Origin: Panopea generosa | Lineage: Eukaryota; Mollusca; Bivalvia; Adapedonta; Hiatellidae | Length of the DNA stretch: 64,000 nucleotides | Assembly: GCA_029582155.1 (NCBI GenBank) | Contig: CM055896.1 | Location: forward strand, 10,347,463-10,411,462 | Reading direction: 5' to 3' | Shown: positions 1 through 11,400 of the stretch, in pieces | Numbering within the stretch: the first letter of the stretch is position 1 | How the letters are laid out: every line of letters starts with the position of its first letter | The notes under the pieces: generated by a model | Seen by the model: only the letters and a program-made list of their open reading frames with translations | Told to the model about the DNA's origin: nothing | The model's database searches: none | Program-made: the position numbers and the translations under genes

Positions 1-66
1 GTTGTTATTCCAGCCGTCTTGTAATGTGATGGAGTGAAAGATAAAGTTATGATGGCCTACATGTAC
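1..66 (+). pseudogene. Decayed partial copy of the downstream AFF exon
   Basis: The stretch around 22-66 resembles bases 335-383 of the first AFF exon in this window: both share an ATGTGATGGAG core followed by a GAAA..AAGTTATGA..GGC..ATGTA series with small gaps. In the matching frame it has a TGA right after the GTG ATG GAG codons and the frame is lost further on, so it is not a usable exon. It lies about 300 bases upstream of the real exon on the same strand. A local tandem duplication that decayed is the simplest reading. It starts at the window edge, so its full extent is unseen. Confidence 0.4.
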
Positions 67-274
67 ATTCATTTAATAAATATTGTTATTAAGTGGGGGT
101 TGATGTAGCGGTTTGGATATCCAAGGTTCGTCCCGATGACCTTGAAACACAACTTCCAATAATGGTTTTTACCCAGGAACCTCGAGAGCGATTAACTTTA
201 TCTCAGAGCTCATTTTACTTTCGAGCCAAAATATTAAGTATTTATCAAATATATATATATATTTTTTTTTTCAG

Positions 275-408
275 GACCCAGGTCTTACCAGGCATGTACT
301 GTACATGGAGTCCCTCCTTTGTTTCTTACAATGTGGGTATGTGATGGAGAGAAAAGAACAAGTTATGAAGGCATCGACAATGTATAAAGAAACTCAACAA
401 CTAGTATC
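275..408 (+). CDS. AFF: AFF exon A (start of C-terminal homology domain)
   Basis: The exon follows a T-rich tract ending in TTTTTCAG and ends at a GTAAGT donor. It is 134 nt, starts in phase 0 and leaves two bases (TC) that are completed to TCA by the next exon. It encodes DPGLTRHVLYMESLLCFLQ followed by CGYVMERKEQVMK. This matches the helix with an ECGNALEK-like motif at the start of the vertebrate domain. Further 5' exons are outside the window. Confidence 0.9.
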
Positions 409-3400
409 GTAAGTGAAATTAGCATTCACAACCATTCTCAATTTGGAGTAACAGTCACTGGGATTGATTTATATCTTCAACATAAAAAATGTACACAAAT
501 GTACACAATGATGCTGAATTTATTGTCTTTATAATCAAAATTTTACAGTTAATTCAAATTTGCACTGTGCCAATCTTTTGTGAATTATTATTTCCATAAA
601 CACTGATGGAATAAGAAGAATAAAAACAGTTTGTTAATTTATAACACATAAAGGAAACAATATTTTATTCAAACTTAAGGCTGGGGAAAATACTTTCGAA
701 TTTATTTCTCGTTCTTCAAACCATATTCTAATTACATATTTTAAGCTCCCATGCCTCTTTGCCTGTTAAAAAACCATTAGAACTATGGTGCTTTCGTGAA
801 AATTCTGGAGAAACTGTAAATTTGATAGTAAAGATGTAATTCACCATTTTCCAAACACATAACACTCTGAATAAGTTATTAGCATAGCCTGCAAATGTGA
901 TGTTTTATCAAAATGTTAATTGGTCTTCTTCTTCTATATCTGTTTTGGGGTTTTAAGAATAAGGCCATATTAAATATAATTCCCATATCATTTTTTTGAT
1001 TGCTAGCGAAAACTGAAGGTTATTTCGTTAATGAAAATAATATATGACCGGATAAGAGTAGGAATTGTAAAATGTTTGTAAATACCGGTCCACTTCCTTC
1101 AGTTTGGATGGGACATTGTTAAAGAAAATTTACAGTAATGGGTGATTATTTTTGTTTGAAAGTTTTTTTTTCTCCTTTTTTTAATAGTATTTCAGTTACT
1201 TAATGGCAGTTGAATATTGTTGTAATTGTTCCTTGGATCTTATAGGAAAGTAGTACTAGTACTAGACTCTACAAGTCACTGACTTCTTCCCCACATATTC
1301 AGAGGTGGGAGATTCATGGCTGTCAAATAAAGTTTGTTACCATCATTTCAGTCAGGGACTGGCCAGGTGGGGTTCTTTAACTCGAAAACCCTGGACTGAC
1401 CATAAGATGCATTACCGACAGAGCTCGGTCTGCAGATTATGTAAATGGCCTCATGTGCAATTAATTTTTTTTTATTTATGCCATTAAAAAAAATTGATTT
1501 GGTTACAGTTAACTGTTGAGCGTATACAGTCATTTTATAGTTTGCCAACAGAAAGCAGAAGGCACAAAATATCAAATGTGTTGGTGCCCCGTTGGATCCC
1601 AGACATTGTTCACTGTCTGGTAACTTAATTACCACAGATAAACTATATTCTATAATGTTGTTTAATTGATGTCACTTCCAGTGTGATCGGTTGTTGCATT
1701 ATGGGAAGATATGGAGAAAGCAGACAGTCTCTTTGAAGTGCATTATATAGATAAGACAGACATTGGAGTATAATTCCTGTGAGAGAGTTACTAATCAGTA
1801 TAGCGACAGTAGGATGGATTCATATTTTTTTTTTTAGTAAATAGGGTTTTTGTAAACACCATTTTCAATTCATTTCAGGTTATATATGGCATATTTAGTT
1901 TTACTGGTGGAGGGAGATCTCCAACTGAGTAAGAATGAGTAGAACAACCGTCCTTCCGCATGTAACTAAAAACTTTCTCACATAAAGTTTTTGAGCAAGC
2001 AGGACTCGAACCTACGACCTTAGTGGTGAGAGGTACGCCCCCTTAGACCACTCTGCCACGAGGACCCCGGATGGATACATACATGACATATATGGTGTCT
2101 AACTGATCTGTGTTTTTGGGGTTATGCATGTATTAATCCTCCTTTACTCAATGAAAGGGATCCTCCCTGGCTTAGTCGACTAAGGCACTGTCTAAAGATC
2201 ATTTATCTATCACCGCTAACATCGTAGGTGTGAGTCCTGCTCGCTCTGAAAACTTTGTTTTAGAAAGTTTGCCAGTTACTAGCGGAAGGACGATGGTTCT
2301 ACCCAGATTCATTCTGAGGTATTCTTCGACCAATAAAACTGGATATGCCATCCATAACATGAAATGTGTTGAAAATGGTAATAAACCCCATTAAAAAATC
2401 TCTCAATGACCTTTAACATCGTACTTTTCTACTCTTTATTTTTGGACAATTCCTTTATCACCTAGAAGGGATTAAAAGTTAAAATTCTGTCCATGTCTGC
2501 TATATATTTTTTTCTTTATGTTTTAGTAAAACGTCTGTGATTCATGTTAATTTATCACATTTAAAAATGACTCGTGCTTTGAGAACCATATGCACAATTC
2601 TGCATGTTTCAATTATTACCAAACATAATTGGCCGCACCGTGCCATTCAGCAGTAGATTGCAACGTATGATAAATACTGCAGAGATCGTGATGCTGAAAT
2701 ATTCTAATCAAAACCCGCTTCTGTTTATTTTCTATTTTATGATATTGTTTAAAATGAGCACAATTTCTGTGTAGATAGCTCCCATCCACGGAAATCAATA
2801 CGTAATTAAATGAAATGGAGTCGTCAGCTCATGCTGTAATAAACTAAACTCATAAATGCTGTCCCCAGATTTAAGTCGATACGGTTCTCATCCAACAGCT
2901 GTAATGTTTTCATCTGTTTTATCAGATCAAATTTCTTGCTTCTGTATTTTTATTTTTTTTTTGTAAATTAAAACAGAAGTGCACCCTGACACTTGTTTAA
3001 GGTAGTCTGGGAGATTTGATAGCTCCAGTGTAGTACTAGGCGACTGGGAGATTTGATAGCTCCAGTGTAAAACCAGGCGACTGGGAGATTTGATAGCTCC
3101 AGTGTAAAACCAGGCGACTGGGAGATTTGATAGCTCCAGTGTAAAACCAGGCGACTGGGAGATTTGATAGCTCCAGTGTAAAACCAGGCGACTGGGAGAT
3201 TTGATAGCTCCAGTGTAAAACTAGGCGACTGGGAGATTTGATAGCTCCAGTGTAAAACCAGGCGACTGGGAGATTTGATAGCTCCAGTGTAAAACCAGGC
3301 GACTGGGAGATTTGATAGCTCCAGTGTAAAACTAGGCGACTGGGAGATTTGATAGCTCCAGTGTAAAACCAGGCGACTGGGAGATTTGATAGCTCCAGTG

Positions 3401-5444
3401 TAGAACTAGGCGACTGGGAGATTTGATAGCTCCAGTGTAAAACCAGGCGACTGGGAGATTTGATAGCTCCAGTGTAAAACCAGGCGACTGGGAGATTTGA
3501 TAGCTCCAGTGTAGAACTAGGCGACAGGGAGATTTGATAGCTCCAGTGTAGAACTAGGCGACTGGGAGATTTGATAGCTCCAGTGTAAAACCAGGCGACT
3601 GGGAGATTTGATGGTTCTAGTGTAAAACTAGGCGACTGGGAGATTTGATAGCCCCAGTGTAGAACTAGACGACTGGGAGATTTGATAGCTCCAGTGTAAA
3701 ACCAGGCGACTGGGAGATTTGATAGCTCCAATGCATGATACTCCACCTAGTCGTGTAATACTGACAGTAGGTCGACCAGACCTATAACTATTCCCTAAAT
3801 TCTCGGCGCCAAGCAGGGAAGCTTTAAGTACCATGACCTGCTCATATGAGGCAGATGCTGTACCACTCGACCACAACTTTTGATATGGTTTTACGTCCAC
3901 GGATGTAAAGATTGGCAGGGTGTGTGAACATGTAGAGTTATATTGGATTTCAATGTCACGTGTCCTTTAACAAAAAGGCGGCTCCAGCAAGATGTAAATT
4001 ACTCCCTGTTCAAAACAATGAGTAATATGGATTTTATTGAAGAGATAAAAATTTACATGAGAACTGTTTTAAGTTTTGGCATGTTGAAGGACCTTTGGAA
4101 TATGGTTTAATGATGTTCCAAGTGGTCTGTTGTTGTTCTCTCTACATGGTAGGCACATTGATGCTGTTTTAATAACCCACTGTATCAAACCACAGGTTGG
4201 TCAACAGTTGGGGCTCATATGATGCAAACATACTGTACAACCAGCGTTCAAATCCCTTAAATGGCACTAGTCTCTGCGGTGATTGGTCAGGTACTTTGTT
4301 CAGCAGTTTTGAGTCTCCCACCTCTGATTATGTGGGGAAGTATTCAGAGACTTGTGTAGTAATGCAGCTAACATTGACAAGGTGCACTGACTGCTTTAAT
4401 ATAACGGGAATACTATTGCAAAAAAGGCGTAAAACCCCAATTCAGACAAAAAAACTGTGCATTCTAGCACTTGCATTTGCCATTGGATACACTCAAAGTA
4501 TTTTGTTTGAACTAAAACCCTTGTTTGACATAAAATTCCTTTATTTGACCTTGTTTGCCCTCTGATGTCAATGTTTATCATTTGAATTTAATCAAACTTC
4601 AAACAGTATGGTCATAATCACATAATACAGTCAAACCTGGCTTAAGCAGCCAGCCAAAGGAAGAAACAAAATTGGCCTTTAAATACAGGTTAAATTGTTC
4701 TGAAAGTATAAAAATGGGAAATAAAAATTGTGTCTGCTTAAGACATGTGGCTATTTAATAGAGGTGACCGCATACACAGGTTTGACTGTATTTTATTGAA
4801 CAGACATATAATGATACACGTCCCAAGTTGTAGAACTTGAATTATGAAAAAGTGCAATTTTTGGCACTGTATCTGTTATGCTGTATGTGAGGAACTTACC
4901 CAGTTTCCATCGTACCACTCTCTAAATTACTCTATTTTTAGATGTTGTTGCTAATAGTGACAAATAACAAAAATGCATTGTATTTGCCAGTTGTTGTGAT
5001 GAACTGTTTACCTCATGAGGTTGGAACATTACATCGTACAAAATCAATGACAGCGGGACCTAGCGAGCTCATTCTGCATTCCAGCTCCACTCCATTATGA
5101 CAAGAATCACAAATTCGTTTCAGATATGACAAGTAGTTATCCTTGAATCTCAGCTCCTCCTTATTTTGATGAGTTAAGCATCTATACTATAGAAGGGAAT
5201 AGGTGAGGATGGTGGGAGTGGAGTAGTATCAAGTTTTCTGGGTACAGATATTCTTGTATAAAGTCAATATAAATGTACCAAGTTAAGTTCTGTAGCATAC
5301 AAATGTAGATAAACTAGAATCCTCTGCGAGTGATCTGAGGTGCCATATCAAGATCACTTACCTCTAACAGCTAAGATTGTAGGTTCAAATCCTGCTCTCT
5401 CCAAAAACTTTATGTTCATATGAAATGTATTGAAAATGACATTA

Positions 5445-5476
<32 letters not shown>

Positions 5477-8400
5477 CTAATGTTGCTAACAGTCGTTACC
5501 ATGGCAATAATTATTGTGGCTTTTATTTCAGACATCAGTGCCATCAGTTCCGAGTTCAGCATGACCCCGAGTCCCATGACAAGGCAGAACCAAAAATGAC
5601 AGTATTATGGTAAGTGGGTACTGTATATCTGTTGTCACCTTCACTCTAATGACCTTGGGTAAAGTACTGTTTATATGTCATCACCTTCACTCCACTGACC
5701 ACAGTTTATGTAAGAAATTTGATCACGCATATGAACGGCGGTATGCTGTTATGGATCTGAGTCCCTTGTCTCCTCCATCAAAGCCGGGTCAAGTTAGCGC
5801 AGTTGGTAGCATGCCTGACTAACAATCCAATGGTCGTGAGTTCCAATTCCCACCCGGCCACTGGTCTCCCTGATTGATATACAAAATTGCATCTTGTTAT
5901 CAATCGTCTATCACCGCTGCCCTTTATGGCTGATATAGTGTGTGCAAAAGGCGGCACAACTTACAAATGCACTAATCGTGGAATACTTGAATAGGGTCAA
6001 CAGTTACCAGGGATCATATTCATCAACCATTCTTGAAAATATTCTTAGACTTAAGCTTGAAAATCCACGTTTCAACCTTAGATAGACAGATAGAAATTTT
6101 ATTTGACTCTAATATGAGGTGTCCCTACGTGGAAATTTTGCAATTTCAAGTTAGTCTTAAAAAATGGTCTCTAAGTGACAAAATTTATTTTTAAGAATAT
6201 TCTCAAAACTGGTTGCTGAATCACCCCTGGTATCAGATCTGATGTCTGGTATTTTAAAAAACATCGTTAAAGCTACTTAGATAATAAAAACAAAACAAGT
6301 AGGTGTGGACATTTACACAATCAGTACACAAAAATGAAAAAAGATATACATTTTATGTTTTAAATCATGCATGCACATGAACATTTCATTAACCGCATGC
6401 AGTTAAGCAAAAAATAAAAACAGGTTTAAAAGTTTTGAACATACTCACACACATGAAACACATACCCTACACAGGTAAACAAAAATGAAGACAGATATAC
6501 AGTTTTAAATCTTGCACACTCCAGAACACTTACCATACACAGTTGAACAGAAATGAAGACAAACTACCTCTTTCCGAAAAATTGATAAGAGGCTATATTA
6601 AGAACTTCCCTGACATTGATGATTTCAGAAAGAAACTAGGCAGGATCAGTGACTACGTTATGAATGTATGTCTGCAATATAGCAGACAGATATATTGTTA
6701 CTCTGTGCAGTAACTAGTAAAAAATTGTCCTTCGCTTCACATTTGGAAATGATAAAAGATCTTACTGGCTAGACGATTTCCAGCATGTAGATATAGCCAT
6801 ATTTCATTTTGGTTGCTTAACCAGACAGTATCTATTCTTAATGTAGCTCATCTGAATTTAGATGAAGGAGTAGCACCTCCCCCCCCCCCTCATTTCCCAA
6901 CCACCAAAATATATGTATCCTCTTCAGTGCTCCAAGAATAGGATAGCCCGATGCCTGTCAGATCTGTATCCGGGCATGTGCCTTTTTCAAAGTTACTTGC
7001 CCGTCGGGCTTGTCTTAAAAAATCGGACAAGCTAGTTTTCACAATACACAGGTCTGCAAATATCTCTATTCGAAATGACACAGGTCAAACTGTTGTTTAA
7101 AGACCGTAACTAATCAGTATAAACAATTGACCCATGCGGTGTTTATCATACAACATGCCTGATAATACGACTTTGGTAAACCTCTCATGTATATTCATTT
7201 ATCTATTTTAATTCCTCTAATGTGATTGGTGGATAGCTTTGAATATAAAGTAATCTATTTTTAATAACCGCTCTGATTGGTCGGATATCTACGCCCAAGG
7301 TAAACACGTTTCTTACCACCTACCTGAGCAAAGACAAAAAAAAAAGATGATGACGTAATTCGCGGGTGTTTCTCAAATTCTCCAATATGAAGAGTCTTAA
7401 AGTAGTACATAGTACAGCACACTGTGAATTAAAGTATTTAAGAAACTTGGCAGTAAAAATGTATGTACTTATCTGCGTAGGGGGTCATTACAAATACATC
7501 TTTGAAGCAGCTGCTCTTTTTCATAAAGGAGAAGCACGATTCCATGCTCTTTTCTGACTGTTTTGTTTCTTATATAAATAACTTCCTTAAAAAAATTACC
7601 ATATTAGATGAAAAGTACCTTCTGTATTATAATATTAAACATTTTTCTTCACTATGTTAACTTTGTAACTGTAACTACATAATATTAAAATATTTGAGAT
7701 GAGTGAATCTCCTAAAAGAATGTGTGATATTCCTTTCCATGTTTGCAACTGAACATTTGTAATTAATGTGATTCTACTAAAAGAATGTGTAATATTCCTT
7801 TCCGTGTTTGCAACTGAACATTTGGGATTAGTGTGATTCTACTGAAAGTATGTGTAATATTCCGTTCCATGTTTGTAACTGAACATTTGGGATGCGTTTG
7901 ATTCTACTAAAAGAATGTGTAATATTCTGTTTCATATTTGCAACTGAACATTTGGGATGAGTGTGAGTCTACTAAAAGTATGTGTAATATTCTGTTTCAT
8001 ATTTGCAACTGAACATTTGGGATGAGTGTGAGTCGACTAAAAGTATGTGTTATATTCTGTTTCATATTTGCAACTGAACATTTGGGATGAGTGTGAGTCG
8101 ACTAAAAGAATGTGAAATATTCTGTTGTGTGTTTGCAACTGAATTGATTATTTTTGTTTCTAGTTTACGTATCCAGTCTCTGATCTACCTGAAGCTGTAC
8201 ATGATGAAGAAGAATGAAACAATGAAGTTGAAGAAGATTATTGAGGATCACCAGAGTAAAGTAAGTCTTCAAGGTCATATATTTATCTTCAAGGTCATAT
8301 ATATTCTGTCTTGAAAGTCATATATCTTCTGTTGTGAAGGTTAAAGGTCTTATGTCTTCTGTTTTGAAGGTCATATATATTTTGTCTTGGTCATATATAT

Positions 8401-11400
8401 TTAGTCTTCAAGGTCATATGTTTTCTGTCTTAAAAGTCATATATGTTCTGTCTTGAAGGTCAAATATCTTCTGTATTGAAGGTCATATCTTCTGTTTTGA
8501 AGGTTAAATATCCTATGTCTTCTGTTTTGAAGGTCATATAATTATATTATGTGTTGAAGATCTTATATTTTCTGTCTTAAAGGTTACCGGTATGTCTTCT
8601 CTCTTAAAGGTCATTGCATATTCTATTGTGAAGGTCATGTGTGCTCTGTCCTTAAAGTCATATGTAAACTGCAAAGGAATATCAATTACATGAAAATACT
8701 GAAGTCGTTTTTTTAAGTAGTGTGCTTAATTTGAATATGAAAATGAGCTACTATTGAGTCTAAGTAAAATAACAGACTTGAGTATTTTTGTGAAAAACCA
8801 ATTGGGGAATCTCCTCCACCTAAAGGTCAGGTCTAAATTGACACCGTTGATTTGCAATAAAAGACGGTAAGACTTTAAATCTCTGTTGTGGAGATGTTTT
8901 GAAAGTATATGTACAGTCATAACCTGTCTCGATGGAAAAAAGCAAAAATGTCCCCTTGATGAATGTGGTTGCTTAATACAAGATGATTAAAACTAAATTG
9001 ATAAAAATGGTAAATAGTAAATATGACTGTTTGAGAAGAAGCTTTAATAGAGGTGACCGCTAACACAAGTTTGACTATTTACAAAAAAAGCTATTAGAAA
9101 ATAATCATTTAAATGGAGAAATGACGTTACACTGGTTTGAAAAATGCTCTAAGCTTTTGCTGTCCGACACAATATGGACAACCTTCAAAATATAAATTCC
9201 ATGATTTAAATATTTTGTATTAAAGGCTTTAAGCATTTGAACTACACAGAAATATATATATGTTGCCTGTATTTGACCTGTATGTATTGTGTATATTTCA
9301 CAGAGCATGAAGTCTACCTCACAATCCAAGCTGCCATCTGCTCCTTCACCTCATCAAACCAATTGGAATCGCTCGACTGGTACTCCTTCCCCGATGTCGC
9401 CTTCACCATCACCGGCCAACAGTGTTTGCTCCGTGGGATCTGTGGTAAGGCTCACATCAAGGGCTTCTTTATTTATCTTGGCGTCCAGTCAAGTTGAGGA
9501 TCACATCAAGTAAATCTTGATATCTATTGCCTCCCTGCCAAATCCAAGGTCAGATCAAATAGATCTATATATCTCCTGCCTTCCTGCCAAATCTAGGATC
9601 AGATCAAATTAGATTTTAATATATTTTGCCTCCCTGCCAAATCAAGGGTCACATCAAGTAGATCTATATATCTCCTGCCTCCCTGCCAAATCCGGGGTCA
9701 CATCAAGTAGATCTATATATCTCCTGCCTCCCTGCCAAATCCAGGGTCACATCAAGTAGATCTATATATCTCCTGCCTTCCTGCCCAATCTAGGGTCACA
9801 TCAAGTAGATCTTTATATCTTCTGCCTCCCTACCAAATCCTGGGTCACATCAAGTAGATATATATATATATATAAAAATATATATATCTTCTGCCTCCCT
9901 GCCAAATCCAGGGTCACGTCAAGTAGATCTATATATCTCCTGCCTTCCTGCCCAATCTAGGGTCACATCAAGTAGATCTATATATCTCCTGCCTTCCTGC
10001 CCAATCTAGGGTCACATCAAGTAGATCTTTATACCTCCTGCCTACCTGCCAAAACCGGAGATATTGAATTGTTTATAAGTCAGTCAATCATGCTGTCTGA
10101 CCAGATAAATCTGTCTTGTCCGGCAATGCAGAGCTATTCCAGTTTGATTAAAAAGAAGAAGACCAGTATTTGTTCTTTTATCAATTCATTATTTCTATAG
10201 ATTGAGGATTTGATTTATGTTACTTTACATTTTGGAAAACTTGATTAGACACTGATTTTTAAATTTGTTGATGAATATTCTTTATTGGTGACTATTTTAT
10301 ACTGATGAATATTCTTATTTGGTGACTATTTTATACTGATGAATATTCTAAATTGGTGACAATTTTTTATTGATAAATATTCTAAATTGGTGACAATTTT
10401 ATATTGATGAATATTTCAAATTGGTGAATATTTTATATTAGTAAATTTAATAGTCTTAAACATTTAGCGTTTATGAAGGTTGTGTAGCTACCACAGATAC
10501 AAAAAAAGTATCTGGGAAAAAATAAGGATATTTACTTTGCTTCAAGCTCTATTTGTGCCTACATGCAGAGAGTAGTATTTATTTTCTATAATGATTGCCA
10601 TGTAGGCAGAGACTAGTATTTATTTTCTATAATAATTGCCATGTAGGCAGAGAGTAGTATTTATTTTCTATAATGATTGCCATGTAGGTAGAGACTAGTA
10701 TTTATTTACTATAATGATTGCCATGCTCATTGCTATGATTTTAACAACAGAATTGAGTTGAGCATGAAAAATGTTTTATAACCGTGCAGCCAGGTTGGTG
10801 AGTGATGCCAAAAATATGACCACTACATAGCTTACACATACGGTAAGCATTGACCAATGAATCAATGACAAAAGAATGAATGAATGCCTGAGTGAATAAA
10901 TGAATTCAGCTGTTTACAGCACATCAACAGAGGTTGTATGACCCCTACAGGAAAGAAGATTCAGGGCCAGCATTTAATAAAAACAAAATTGATTAATAAG
11001 TATGCAGACCAAACCTAGAACCTAAATTCATCAATATTTTGAGTGTGAGATTTACACTCAAACTCAAAATATCAAATATTTAAGATGCAAGTAACTTTTA
11101 TTGAACAATCAAATTACTATGTACGTATTTGCAGAAACAAGCAGTTTTAATGATTATATAACAGAAAATGTTACATGATCACATTTATCACCTGTAACTG
11201 TATGTTTACTTGGTTTTACAAAATCTCAGATAATTAGACGGAAATTATTGATAAATTTAGGCCCAGAACCTTGAAACCAGCAGCATTACAGAGTTCCAGC
11301 AAATTCTGCCCAAAAAACATGTACGTTAATGTCACCTTACGACATGCATGGTTGACACCGTAAAACTTTCTGTGTCTGTATTGGCACACAACAAAACTAA

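Noticed and set aside
3006-3733. Possible CRISPR-like array (regular 37 bp repeats)
   Set aside because: Units are contiguous with no unique spacers, and the sequence is clearly eukaryotic.
3036-3746. 236-residue minus-strand frame with SNLPVAWFYTGAIK repeats
   Set aside because: It is a by-product of the 37 bp minisatellite inside an AFF intron; 37 is not a multiple of three, so the frame cycles through all three readings.
5783-5859. Functional tRNA gene
   Set aside because: The acceptor ends pair, but the anticodon and T stems are mispaired, extra bases follow the acceptor stem, and a SINE body is attached.
6890-7081. 63-residue minus-strand frame (FLRQARRASNFEKG..)
   Set aside because: It has a protein-like look but no splice context, lies in an intron on the opposite strand, and no family was recognised. 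It may be a repeat fragment.
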